From NCBI RefSeq assembly GCF_001905735.1, contig NZ_LISW01000009.1, forward strand, positions 124,001-188,000: a stretch of DNA of 64,000 nt, in the 5' to 3' direction. A program made the translations under genes and the position numbers. The notes under the pieces are model-generated. The model had not been told where the DNA came from. It searched no databases and was given only the letters and a program-made list of their open reading frames with translations. The stretch comes from Streptomyces sp. CB01249 (GTDB lineage Bacteria; Actinomycetota; Actinomycetes; Streptomycetales; Streptomycetaceae). Of this stretch, positions 42,302-50,746 are shown in pieces (positions within the stretch are counted from its first letter, which is position 1; each line of letters begins with the position of its first letter).

Positions 42302-43831
42302 ATGGCGCATGCACAGGACGAACGTCTGGATCCCGCCCTGCGGCGGCTGATCGGCGTGATCCTGTTGGGCGGGATCATGGGGATCCTCGACGGCTCGATG
42401 ATCGCCGTCGCGGCCGACACCCTCGCCCGGGACTTCGACACCTCGCTGTCCACCATCAGCTGGGTGTCCACCAGCTATCTGCTCGCGCTCACCGTCTCGA
42501 TCCCCGTCACCGCCTGGGCGGTCGACCGGTTCGGCGGACGCAGGCTGTGGCTGCTCGGCCTCGTCGTCTTCCTCGTCGGCTCGGTGGCCTCCGGCCTCGC
42601 CTGGAACGCACCCAGCCTCATCGTCTTCCGCGTCGTGCAGGGCCTGGGCGCCGGTCTGCTCGACCCGCTGATGCTCACGCTGCTCGCCCGCGCCTCCGGG
42701 CCCGCCCGCGCCGGACGCGTCATGGGACTGATGGGGATCGTCGGCTCCAGCGGCCCGGTGTTCGGGCCGGTCGTCGGCGGCATCATCCTCCAGGGCACCG
42801 GCTGGCGCTGGATGTTCCTGGTCAACGTCCCCATCGGCCTCGTCGCCCTGGCACTCGCCCTCAAGTTCGTGCCCGGGGACTCCCCCGCCGCCAAGTCGTC
42901 CGTCGGCAAGCTCGACATCCTCGGACTCGCCCTGATCGGACCGGGCGTCGCAGCCGGTGTGCTCGCGCTCTCGCAGGCCGCCGAACAGGCCGCGTTCGCC
43001 GTCCCGTCGGTGCTGGTGCCGCTGGTGCTCTCCCTCGTGCTGCTGGGCGGATACGGGTTTCACGCCCTGCGACGACGCGGCGAGGGTGCGGCCGCGCCCC
43101 TCATCGACCTGCGCCTGTTCAAGCGCGGGAGCTTCGCCGCCAGTGTGACGGTCGGCTCGCTCGTCGGCCTCGCCACGTTCGCCAGCCTCTTCGCCCTGCC
43201 GCTCTACCACCAGCAGGTCCAGGGACGGAGCACCTTCGAGGCGGCCCTGCTGCTCGCCCCGCTCGGCATCGGGTCGGCCCTGTCCATGCCGGTCACCGGC
43301 CGGCTCTCGGACCGGGTCGGCTCGCGGCGCCTCGTCCAGGCGGGCGGCGCTCTCGCGCTGCTGAGCGCGCTGGCCTTCACCCGTATCGGGGCGGACACGT
43401 CCGAAGTGTGGCCGGCCGTCGCCGCGTTCGCCATCGGCGTGGGTCTCGGCGCGGTCGGCGCCCCCACGATCGCGTCCCTCTACCGCACCCTGCCCGCGCC
43501 CCTGGTGCCGCAGGGGAGCTCGGTGCTCTACATGCTCAACCAGCTCGGGGCGTCGATCGGCATCGCCGTCGTCGCGCTCGTGATGCAGACCGCCGGTGAC
43601 GGGGACCCGGTCCGCGGATTCCACGCCGCGTACTGGACGGTGTCGGTGGTGCTCGTCCTCGTCCTGGGGGCGGCGACCCTGCTGCCGGGCCGACCCGCGC
43701 CCACGCCGTCGGAGACCCCGTCCGCCGGAAGCCCGCCGTCGGAGGCCGCATCCGTGGAAGCCCCGTCGGTGGAAGCCCCGTCGGTGGGGGTCCCCACCGC
43801 ATCCGTTCGTACGCGAGGAGAGGGCGAATGA
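42302..43831 (+). CDS. MFS drug exporter, DHA2 (EmrB-like) type
   Basis: Exporter of 509 residues with about 14 membrane helices. Motifs: ILDGSMIAVAADTLARDF in helix 1, the A-loop VDRFGGRRLWLLG, and GPVVGGIILQGTGWRWMFLVNVPIG (motif C region). The C-terminal cytosolic tail of about 50 residues is Pro/Ser/Glu-rich with a tandem VEAPS repeat. ATG 42302 lies after the paired operators. It is translationally coupled to the downstream SDR (ATGA). It is probably part of a TetR-controlled resistance or export module. Confidence 0.9.
   Translation: MAHAQDERLDPALRRLIGVILLGGIMGILDGSMIAVAADTLARDFDTSLSTISWVSTSYLLALTVSIPVTAWAVDRFGGRRLWLLGLVVFLVGSVASGLAWNAPSLIVFRVVQGLGAGLLDPLMLTLLARASGPARAGRVMGLMGIVGSSGPVFGPVVGGIILQGTGWRWMFLVNVPIGLVALALALKFVPGDSPAAKSSVGKLDILGLALIGPGVAAGVLALSQAAEQAAFAVPSVLVPLVLSLVLLGGYGFHALRRRGEGAAAPLIDLRLFKRGSFAASVTVGSLVGLATFASLFALPLYHQQVQGRSTFEAALLLAPLGIGSALSMPVTGRLSDRVGSRRLVQAGGALALLSALAFTRIGADTSEVWPAVAAFAIGVGLGAVGAPTIASLYRTLPAPLVPQGSSVLYMLNQLGASIGIAVVALVMQTAGDGDPVRGFHAAYWTVSVVLVLVLGAATLLPGRPAPTPSETPSAGSPPSEAASVEAPSVEAPSVGVPTASVRTRGEGE
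43754..43783 (+). repeat. Two tandem 15-bp copies coding VEAPS
   Basis: GTGGAAGCCCCGTCG occurs twice in a row within the exporter's C-terminal tail, followed by a degenerate third unit. The tail is likely disordered, and the copy number may vary between strains. Confidence 0.8.
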
Positions 43832-44655
43832 GCACGCTGGTCATCGCCGGTGGCACCGACGGCATCGGCAAGGCTCTGTCCGAGGTGTACCTGGGGCGGG
43901 GCGACACGGTGGTCGTCATCGGCCGGAGCCCCGAGAAGGGCCGCCGGTTCCTCGACGCCGCGACTGCGTCGGGCGCCGCCGGGCGGGCCTTCTTCGTCAT
44001 GGCCGACCTCAGCCTGCTGACGGAGACCTCCCGCGCCGCCGAGGAGATCCGCGCCGCGTTCCCGACGGTCGACGCGCTGGTGTTCTGCGCCCGCCACTAC
44101 CGTTTCCGGCGCACGGAGACGGCGGAGGGGTACGAGGAGAACTTCGCGCTCTTCTACCTGAGCCGCCATGTGCTGGGCCAGGCCCTCGCCGAGCCGCTCT
44201 CCCGCGCACGGCATCCGGTCGTCGTCAACGTGGCCGGTCCGGGCGCCGGGCTCGACATCGTCCAGTGGGACGATCTCCAGTTCAGCCGCGGCTACCACGG
44301 CGGGGCCGCGCTCGGTCACGGCGGAAAGCTCAACGACCTGCTGGGTGTCTCCTACGCCGAGCAGCACGGCCCGGCCGGGATCCGTTACGTACTGATCCAC
44401 CCCGGGGTCACGGCGACCGGCTTCTCCGGTGAGTACGACCGCGCGACACTCGCTCACATCCGGTCGATGCAGGCGCACGCGAAGCCCGTCGAGGCGGCGG
44501 TGCCGCCGATCACCGACGCCATCGACAAACCCCCCGCCGAAGCGCTCAGCGCCTACGTCGAAGGCCGTCGCATTCCGGTCGACACCCCCGACTTCGACCC
44601 CGCTGCCGCACGCCGGCTGCGCGACCTCACCGACCGTCTCCTTGCGGGGAGTTGA
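43828..44655 (+). CDS. SDR-fold protein lacking the catalytic Tyr
   Basis: Short-chain-dehydrogenase-like protein of 275 residues. Cofactor motif IAGGTDGIGKALSEVY at residue 6. The region that normally holds YxxxK reads GHGGKLNDLLGVSYA, with Lys kept but Gly at the Tyr position, so ordinary ketoreduction is doubtful. The general layout resembles retinol/protochlorophyllide-reductase-like SDRs. Its ATG overlaps the exporter stop. The next gene is a didomain ABM protein 115 bases downstream. Confidence 0.75.
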   Translation: MSTLVIAGGTDGIGKALSEVYLGRGDTVVVIGRSPEKGRRFLDAATASGAAGRAFFVMADLSLLTETSRAAEEIRAAFPTVDALVFCARHYRFRRTETAEGYEENFALFYLSRHVLGQALAEPLSRARHPVVVNVAGPGAGLDIVQWDDLQFSRGYHGGAALGHGGKLNDLLGVSYAEQHGPAGIRYVLIHPGVTATGFSGEYDRATLAHIRSMQAHAKPVEAAVPPITDAIDKPPAEALSAYVEGRRIPVDTPDFDPAAARRLRDLTDRLLAGS

Positions 44656-44770
44656 CACTTCTGACGAAGACCTGAAACGGCGGCCCTGGGAATCGGAGGA
44701 CGCCGGACGGAGACTGGGAGGGCGCCCGCACCGCCCTCCTCTCTCCCCCGACTCCCAGGAGCCCGCCACC

Positions 44771-45424
44771 ATGTCCTACGTGTCCGCCGACCCCGTACGG
44801 GCCGTCCTCGACGATCCGCGCAGCGCGGCCGTACTCGTCACCACCGTCGCCACACGGGGACCGGACCACACCCGGCGGACCGCCGAAGAGGCCGTCGCCG
44901 ACGCGCGCCGCGCACCGTGGCCGCGCGGGCTGCTCTCCCTGACCGTGTACACCAGCGGTGACGACGACTCCGTCCTCACCTACGCCCAGTGGGACGCCGA
45001 GGACCGGATTCCGGCCACCGGCTCCGTGGACGGGGCGGGCGCCGTGTCCCGGGTGTTCCGGCACTACCGCACGGTCCGCGGCACCGCCGTGGAGGAGCCG
45101 GCGCCTGTCCCGGAGTCGTTCCCGGCGGCGTTCTTCCCCGCCGAGGACGAGCAGGCCGCCCGCGCCTGGCTCGACGGGCTGCTCGCGGGGGAAGAGCGGA
45201 CGGAGGGCGACGACCGGGCCTACCCCGGCGCCCTTGCCGCACACCTCCACATCGCCGTGGACGGCGGCCAGGTACTCAGCTTCTCCGAGTGGGTCGCGGA
45301 GGGACCGGCCGTCGCCCACATCGAGGCGGTATGGGCCCCGGTACTCAAGGACTTCGGCGGCACCGGCACCCTCTACCGCCACCACCGCACCCTCCTGCCC
45401 CCGGACGCGGCCGCTCCGCGATGA
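44771..45424 (+). CDS. Second didomain ABM-type monooxygenase
   Basis: Protein of 217 residues with two ABM-fold repeats: repeat one includes PWPRGLLSLTVYTSGDDDSV then LTYAQW (residues about 49-75), and repeat two includes AHLHIAVDGGQVLSFSEW (near 160-180). It is a clear divergent relative of the 222-residue protein at 37663-38331. The ATG follows gaGCCCGCCACC with no strong ribosome site. It may be a ring-modifying oxygenase of the angucycline pathway or an unrelated detoxifying ABM enzyme. TetR-module context favours a role linked to the cluster but does not prove it. Confidence 0.7.
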   Translation: MSYVSADPVRAVLDDPRSAAVLVTTVATRGPDHTRRTAEEAVADARRAPWPRGLLSLTVYTSGDDDSVLTYAQWDAEDRIPATGSVDGAGAVSRVFRHYRTVRGTAVEEPAPVPESFPAAFFPAEDEQAARAWLDGLLAGEERTEGDDRAYPGALAAHLHIAVDGGQVLSFSEWVAEGPAVAHIEAVWAPVLKDFGGTGTLYRHHRTLLPPDAAAPR

Positions 45425-45428
45425 AACG

Positions 45429-45444
45429 GCCGCCGCGAGGCGGC
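45429..45444 (+). terminator. Short hairpin after the ABM gene
   Basis: Stem GCCGCC / GGCGGC with a GCGA tetraloop directly after the stop of the second ABM gene. It is short but stable and probably ends the TetR-module transcript. Confidence 0.45.
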
Positions 45445-45513
45445 GAAACCCCCCGGCCCTGCCGCGAAACTACGATGGCGACGCGGCGGTGACGGAATGC
45501 TCGGGGGGCGTTG

Positions 45514-46476
45514 GTGGAGCGGTACGAGATCGAGACGTTCCTGACGTTGGCGGACGAGCTGCACTTCGCGCGGACCGCAGACCGGTTGCACGTGTCGCCC
45601 GGGCGGGTCAGCCAGACGGTCAAGGCGCTGGAACGGCGCGTCGGCGGCCCGTTGTTCGAACGGTCCAGCCGCCGCGTCGCCCTCACCCCGGTCGGCCGGC
45701 GGCTCCGGGAGGACCTGCTGCCGGCGTACCGGCAGATCCAGCGTGCCTTCGCCGACGCGACGGCGGCGTACTCCGGTGTACGGGGCGCGTTGCGGGTCGG
45801 CTTCACCGCCCCGTGGAGCGCGGAACTCCTCATCAAGGCCGGTGACACCTTCACCGCGCGCCACCCGGACTGCACGGTCGAGCTGCTGGACGTGACGTAC
45901 AACGCCGCCATAGCCGCGCTGAGGAACAAGCGGGTCGATCTGGTGGTCGCCGAGCCGCCCGTGGAGGAAGCCGACGTCGTCGTCGGTCCGGTGGTGTTCT
46001 CCGAGCCCCGTGCGCTGGTCGTTTCCGCGAGCCACCCGCTGGCACGGCGGGCCACCGTGTCCCTGGAGGTGCTGGCCGAGCTGCCGCTGGTGACGGCCGC
46101 AGGGGTGTCGAAGGCGTTCAGCGAGTGGTTCTTCCCCGCCCGGACACCGGGCGGCCTGCCGATCGAGCGCGGTCCGGCGGCGGTCGGCTGGCAGGCCATC
46201 CTTTCGCTGGTCGGTGCCGGAAAGGGGGCCACCGTGGCAGCTGTCGCCGCCGGCACGTACCACGTCCGGCCCGATGTCGCCTACGTGCCGTTCGATGACG
46301 CGGAGCCCGTCGACTACGCGCTGATGTGGCGCACCGGTGACCGGCCGTCGGGCCTGTCGGCCTTCATCCGGACCGTCGTGGAGCTCGCCCCGCCGTCCGG
46401 CCGCCCCTCATGCGGCTGCGGGGGCGCCGACACCTCCGGCCCTCGGCAGTGTCAGGGTTGCGGCGGCGGTCGCTAG
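45514..46476 (+). CDS. LysR family transcriptional regulator
   Basis: LysR regulator of 320 residues. N-terminal winged HTH: IETFLTLADELHFARTADRLHVSPGRVSQTVKALERRVG (residues about 5-44). Inducer-binding domain starts near residue 90 (RGALRVGFTAPWSAE). The start could be GTG 45514 or TTG 45511. The last 30 residues form an unusual Gly/Cys-rich tail (CGCGG, QCQGCGG) read from sequence antisense to the end of the converging MFS gene, a 69-base overlap. The target is unknown. The neighbouring minus-strand hydrolase/SnoaL/MFS operon is a candidate. Confidence 0.85.
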   Translation: MERYEIETFLTLADELHFARTADRLHVSPGRVSQTVKALERRVGGPLFERSSRRVALTPVGRRLREDLLPAYRQIQRAFADATAAYSGVRGALRVGFTAPWSAELLIKAGDTFTARHPDCTVELLDVTYNAAIAALRNKRVDLVVAEPPVEEADVVVGPVVFSEPRALVVSASHPLARRATVSLEVLAELPLVTAAGVSKAFSEWFFPARTPGGLPIERGPAAVGWQAILSLVGAGKGATVAAVAAGTYHVRPDVAYVPFDDAEPVDYALMWRTGDRPSGLSAFIRTVVELAPPSGRPSCGCGGADTSGPRQCQGCGGGR

Positions 46477-47811
46477 CAGCCCGGCTGCGGCGAGCAGCAC
46501 GCTCCAGCGCATCCCGGCGAGGAACGAGTCCGCGCCGGCCAGCAACGCCCCGAAGACGGCCACCGCGATCGCCCCGCCCACCTGGCGGGCCGTGTTGAGT
46601 ACGGCCCCGGCGGTGCCCGCGCGGTCGGCGGGCACCGCGTCCAGGAGCATCGCGGTCAGGGCCGGCACCGCCAGCGCACCCCCGAGGCCGACCGGCACCA
46701 TGAGCATCGCCACCACCCATACCCCGGTGTGCGGGCCGACGACGAGCAGGGACAGCAGTCCGCCCGCGCCGACGAGTTGCCCCACGGTCATCGGGAAGCG
46801 CGGTCCGTACCGGGCGGCCAGCCGGGCGGAGGCGAGGTTCACCAGCGCGACCAGGGCCGTCATCGGGATGAACATCAGGCCCGCGTGCAGCGCCGTCTGC
46901 CCGCGCTCCTGCTGGAGGTAGAGGCTGAAGTCGAACACGCCCCCGTAGTAGGCGGCGTTGGCCATGAAGCCGACCACCAGGGACACCGTCACGACCCGGG
47001 TCCGGAACAGCGCCATCGGCACCATCGGGTGGGCGCCCCGCGCCTGCGCGACGAGGAAGCCCGCGGCCCCGGCGACGGCCACCGCCAGGGAGGCGAGGAC
47101 CGCCGGGCGGCCGAAGCCCTCGGCCCCGCCCTCGATGACGCCGTACGTCAGCCCGCCCATCGCCAGGACCGCCGTCACCTGCCCCGGCACGTCCAGCCGC
47201 GCCGGCAGTCGCGGGGAGGCGGGGAGCCGGGCCAGGAGGGCCAGCGCCGCCAGGGCCGCGGGGAGATTGACGTAGAAGATCCAACGCCAGCCGGCCGACG
47301 CGGTCAGCGCCCCGCCGACCACCGGCCCGGCCGCGACGGCGACGGCGCCGCCGACGGTCCAGACCGCGATCGCGCGCGCCCGCTCGGCCTGAGCGGGGAA
47401 GCCCTGCCGGACCAGTGCCAGCGAGGCCGGCATCATCACCGCGGCCGCCGCGCCCTGGACCAGCCGGGCCGTGACGAGGACCGCGAGGCCGGGCGCGAGC
47501 CCGCAGGCGGCCGACGCCGCCGCGAAGAGGACCAGGCCGCCTCCGAAGGCCCGCTTCGCACCGATGCGGTCGGAGAGGGCACCGGCGGACAGCATCAGGG
47601 CGGCGAACATCAGCGTGTAGCCGTCGACCACCCACTGGAGTCCGGACATGCCGACGCCGAGGCCGCGGCCGATGTCGGGCAGGGCGACCGTGACGATCAG
47701 CGCGTCCAGAGAGATGAGGAAGAAGCCCAGCAGGGCGGCGCCCAGTACGGCGGGTGAGCCGCGCCGTTCGGTGGCCGGCGCGCCGGTGGTGGAGTCGAGT
47801 CCGGCGGCCAT
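46408..47811 (-). CDS. MFS exporter, DHA2 type
   Basis: Exporter of 467 residues with about 14 helices. SLDALIVTVALPDIGRGLG in helix 1, A-loop ALSDRIGAKRAFGGG, and motif C region GPVVGGALTASAGWRWIFYVNLPAA. ATG 47811 overlaps the SnoaL-like gene's stop by one base. It is the last gene of the minus-strand set (hydrolase, SnoaL-like, MFS). Its 3' end is overlapped by the LysR gene. Confidence 0.9.
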   Translation of the reverse strand: MAAGLDSTTGAPATERRGSPAVLGAALLGFFLISLDALIVTVALPDIGRGLGVGMSGLQWVVDGYTLMFAALMLSAGALSDRIGAKRAFGGGLVLFAAASAACGLAPGLAVLVTARLVQGAAAAVMMPASLALVRQGFPAQAERARAIAVWTVGGAVAVAAGPVVGGALTASAGWRWIFYVNLPAALAALALLARLPASPRLPARLDVPGQVTAVLAMGGLTYGVIEGGAEGFGRPAVLASLAVAVAGAAGFLVAQARGAHPMVPMALFRTRVVTVSLVVGFMANAAYYGGVFDFSLYLQQERGQTALHAGLMFIPMTALVALVNLASARLAARYGPRFPMTVGQLVGAGGLLSLLVVGPHTGVWVVAMLMVPVGLGGALAVPALTAMLLDAVPADRAGTAGAVLNTARQVGGAIAVAVFGALLAGADSFLAGMRWSVLLAAAGLLATAAATLTLPRAGGVGAPAAA

Positions 47812-48272
47812 CAGCCCGCCGCTCGTACGGGCAGTGCCTGGTTCCCGTCGCCCCAGGTCGCGGTCATGACCACCGTGTCGATCAGCCACCGGTCGCCGTT
47901 GCGGACCAGCTCCCAGCGGTAGTCGCCGCCGAGCGTCCACAGGGACGCGCCGTGGGCCGCGGCCAGGCGGTGGGTGGCCTGGAAGGAGGCGGTGCAGACG
48001 GCGCGGTCGCCCTCGACGGTGACGAGCTGATTGGCGATCAGGTGCTGCGTCGCGTCGTAGCCGGAGAGCGTGGCGCGCCAGGCGTCGGTGATCTCCTGCG
48101 GTGTCAGGCGGACCGGCTCTCCGCCGTTGAGGCTGGTGTAGTCGAGCACGACCTTGTCGGCGAAGAGCGTGCGCAGCTGCTCCCACTCCCGGCGATCGGC
48201 GTGCACCGCCATGCGGGTGCAGGTCTCGGCGACGGCGTACCGGGAGGCGAGGGTGTGGGTGGATTCGGACAT
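47811..48272 (-). CDS. SnoaL-like (NTF2-fold) protein
   Basis: NTF2-like fold protein of 153 residues: ASRYAVAETCTRMAVHADRREWEQLRTLFAD at the N-terminus, GDYRWELVRNGDRWLID near the C-terminus. Members include polyketide cyclases, dehydratases and many small-molecule hydrolases. The family match alone does not make it a polyketide cyclase, and its neighbours (MFS, alpha/beta hydrolase) suggest a separate small catabolic or detoxification unit. The stop shares one base with the MFS start. Confidence 0.75.
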   Translation of the reverse strand: MSESTHTLASRYAVAETCTRMAVHADRREWEQLRTLFADKVVLDYTSLNGGEPVRLTPQEITDAWRATLSGYDATQHLIANQLVTVEGDRAVCTASFQATHRLAAAHGASLWTLGGDYRWELVRNGDRWLIDTVVMTATWGDGNQALPVRAAG

Positions 48273-48304
48273 GGTGGACGACCTGTCTGTGGGGGCGGCG
48301 GTGT

Positions 48305-49195
48305 TCACAGCGTGCGGGCGAAGTGCTCGGCGGCGGCATCGGCGGCCAGGCGGACCTGAGGCGCCTGGTCGTAGAAGTCGAACTGAACGCCCTCCGTCCA
48401 CACGAATTCCGAGGACCCGGCCAGACCCGCGTGGAAGCGCCGGGCCCCGTCCGGGATCGCGGCGTCCTCGCTGTGCACGAGCAGCGTCGGTGCCGTGATG
48501 CGCGGGGCGAGTGCGACGGCGTCGAGGTCGAGCCATTCGGTCCAGGCCATGACGGCGTACCGATTGGGCCACTGGGGTATCCCGCCGCGTTCGGGGTTCA
48601 GGTAGAAGTCGATGTCGAAGGGCATGGCGGCATCCGGGTCGCTGCCGCTGACCACGGGTACGTAGGCGACCTCCCCGGTCTCCGCGTACAGGCGAGCGGC
48701 CTCGGCCGCCGCGGCCTTCTTCGCCTCGATGCCCTCGGGGCCTCCGTAGTTCTCCTCGCAGATCCCGCGGTCGTGCAGCCAGGGTGCGACGAGGGCGAGT
48801 GAGCGTACGCGGGGGTCATCGGCGGCGAAGGCCGCGGCGTACATCGCGCCCGCGCATACCCCCAGCGCTCCCAGGGCCTCGCCGTTCACGGCGGGGTGGG
48901 ACAGGACGAAGTCGGCCGCCGCGCGCAGGTCGCGGACCTTCTGCGCGGGCGACTCGCGGTCGCGTGGCGCGCCGTCGGACTCGCCGTATCCGGTGAAGTC
49001 GAACGACAGCGCCGCGTAGCCGCGTTCGGCCAGCTCCCGTGCGTAGCGGTCGGCCATCTGCTCCTTGACGGACGTCCAGGTTCCGGCGATCAGGACGGCG
49101 GGCGGCGGGGTGGTCTCATCGGCGTCGGGCAGGTGGAGGTGACCGGTCAGTTTGCCCATGTCACCGACGAAGCTCACCTGTTCACGTACGGGCAT
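48305..49195 (-). CDS. Alpha/beta hydrolase with Cys at the nucleophile position
   Basis: Hydrolase of 296 residues. Oxyanion region AVLIAGTWTSVKEQMADRYA near residue 34, and the nucleophile elbow reads LGVCAGAMYAAAF (G-x-C-x-G) near residue 113, so Cys replaces the usual Ser, as in dienelactone hydrolases. The acid is probably in LLVHSEDAAIPD. The expected catalytic His near the C-terminus is not obvious. ATG 49195 follows AAGGAG. It is followed by the SnoaL-like gene 32 bases later. Confidence 0.8.
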   Translation of the reverse strand: MPVREQVSFVGDMGKLTGHLHLPDADETTPPPAVLIAGTWTSVKEQMADRYARELAERGYAALSFDFTGYGESDGAPRDRESPAQKVRDLRAAADFVLSHPAVNGEALGALGVCAGAMYAAAFAADDPRVRSLALVAPWLHDRGICEENYGGPEGIEAKKAAAAEAARLYAETGEVAYVPVVSGSDPDAAMPFDIDFYLNPERGGIPQWPNRYAVMAWTEWLDLDAVALAPRITAPTLLVHSEDAAIPDGARRFHAGLAGSSEFVWTEGVQFDFYDQAPQVRLAADAAAEHFARTL

Positions 49196-49295
49196 ACGCC
49201 ACTCCTTGCGATCAAGGGGAAGGGGGATGCCCTCACGCTGACATCCGGCGGTGTTCCGGATCAACGACCGATGCGTAAGGCGAGGTTGAGCTGAG

Positions 49296-50594
49296 CTAAA
49301 CGTTCCCCGGAGGCGTGCGGTACCCAAGCGGTGACGTACGTCCGGAGGATGGGGGCACGTTCCGGATGAACAGCACCGGCGTGACGGCGGTCGCGGCGGC
49401 GAAGAGGCCGAACGCGAGGCGCATACCGCCCAGTTCAGCAAGGAGGCCCACCAGCGCCGCGCCCAGGGGCATGGCGCCGAAGGTGAAAAGGCGGGACGCA
49501 GCGCCGTAGCGGCCGAGCATCTCGTCCGGGACCCTGCGCTGCGTGAGGGTGCGGGCGTTGACGGACCAGAGGGTGCCGCCCATGCCGCCGAGGAACGCCC
49601 CGGCCGCCACCGCCCAGAGGCTCGTCGTGAGCGCGGGCAGCGCCGCCATCGCGAGGGTGCCGATCAGGTCGGCGAACATCGCGCGCCGGGCGCCGAGGAC
49701 CCGGTTGACCCAGGTCACCGTCAGCGCACCGGCCAGGCCGCCGACGCCGAGGGCGCTCAGCAGGATGCCGTACTCGCGGGAGCCGAGTCCCATGGCCCGC
49801 TGGGCGTAGAGCGGCATGAGCGCCAGCCAGGCACCCCAGACGGCGGAGAGCACGGCGACGATCAGGGACAGGGTGCGCAGCAGGCGGTCGTTCCAGAGGA
49901 AACGTACGCCCTCGGCGATGCGGCTGTTGACCGATGCGGGGGCCGCGTCCGGGGTGGGCGCGGCGGGGCGGAAGCGGCCCACGAGCAGCAACAGAGACAG
50001 GGCGGCGAGGGCGTAGGAGGCGCCGGTCACGCCCAGGGCGAGGCCGGTTCCGGCGGCCAGGAGCAGCCCTCCGACGAACGGCCCGGCGAACTCCTGCCCC
50101 ACGGTCTCCGCGCCCACCATCCAGGCGTTGGCCCGTTCGCGTCCGGCGGGCGGCACCGCGGCCGGGACCAGGGCGGACGCCGAGGTCGAGGCCGCCACGT
50201 CGGCGACGCCGAGGAGCGCGCCGGCGGCGAAGAGCACGGGGAGCACGACGCCGCCGGTGAGGGCGGAGACGGTGAGCCAGGCCATGGCGGCCACGCGCAT
50301 GCCGTTCGCCGTCCAGAGCAGTCGGCGGCGGTCGAAGCGGTCGACGAGGACGCCGATGTGCAGGGCGATGAGCAGCCACGGCAGCGTGAGGGTGAGGGAG
50401 ACGGCGGTGACCTGTGCGGGTGAGCCGGTGAGCTGGGCGGCGAGCAGGGGCAGGGCCATCTTCATCACGCCGTCGGCGAGGTTGGTCACGGCGGTGAAGG
50501 CGACCAGGACGGCGGTGTTGCGGCGCCCGGGGCGGGCCCGGGTGTCGTGCGGCACGGTCGCGGTGTGCGTGTGTGCAGGCGCTGTTGTCGTCAT
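49296..50594 (-). CDS. MFS transporter (MFS_3, macrolide-efflux-like)
   Basis: Transporter of 432 residues with about 12 helices. The N-terminal ALPLLAAQLTGSPAQVTAVSL and A-loop DRFDRRRLLWTANGMR are typical of the MefA/enterobactin-exporter-like branch. It is divergent from the CGNR-domain regulator with about 150 bases between them containing a 12-bp palindrome. The substrate is unknown. Confidence 0.87.
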   Translation of the reverse strand: MTTTAPAHTHTATVPHDTRARPGRRNTAVLVAFTAVTNLADGVMKMALPLLAAQLTGSPAQVTAVSLTLTLPWLLIALHIGVLVDRFDRRRLLWTANGMRVAAMAWLTVSALTGGVVLPVLFAAGALLGVADVAASTSASALVPAAVPPAGRERANAWMVGAETVGQEFAGPFVGGLLLAAGTGLALGVTGASYALAALSLLLLVGRFRPAAPTPDAAPASVNSRIAEGVRFLWNDRLLRTLSLIVAVLSAVWGAWLALMPLYAQRAMGLGSREYGILLSALGVGGLAGALTVTWVNRVLGARRAMFADLIGTLAMAALPALTTSLWAVAAGAFLGGMGGTLWSVNARTLTQRRVPDEMLGRYGAASRLFTFGAMPLGAALVGLLAELGGMRLAFGLFAAATAVTPVLFIRNVPPSSGRTSPLGYRTPPGNV

Positions 50595-50640
50595 GGCCGT
50601 CCATCCCCCTGGTCGTCTCGGCAGCACGCCGTATCACCGT

Positions 50641-50652
50641 CTAACGAGTTAG
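50641..50652. promoter_or_regulatory. Palindrome between divergent MFS and CGNR genes
   Basis: Perfect inverted repeat CTAACGAGTTAG 47 bases upstream of the MFS start. A candidate operator for the adjacent CGNR-domain protein. Confidence 0.45.
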
Positions 50653-50746
50653 CCGGTGAGTGAACTGTGCCCCACGCCGCCCGCGCCGCGCAACCGGTAA
50701 AGCCGATAGCCGGTAGAATGGTGGGGGTGCGAAAGGAGTGACGCTC

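Noticed and set aside
25927..45424. A kinamycin- or lomaiviticin-type diazofluorene cluster
   Set aside because: The ABM proteins would fit AlpJ-like chemistry, but no N-N bond or diazo-forming genes are visible in the window.
47811..48272. SnoaL-like protein as a ring cyclase of the polyketide pathway
   Set aside because: The NTF2-like family is broad, the gene sits in a separate minus-strand operon beyond a LysR gene, and the core cluster already has a TcmI-type and a didomain cyclase.
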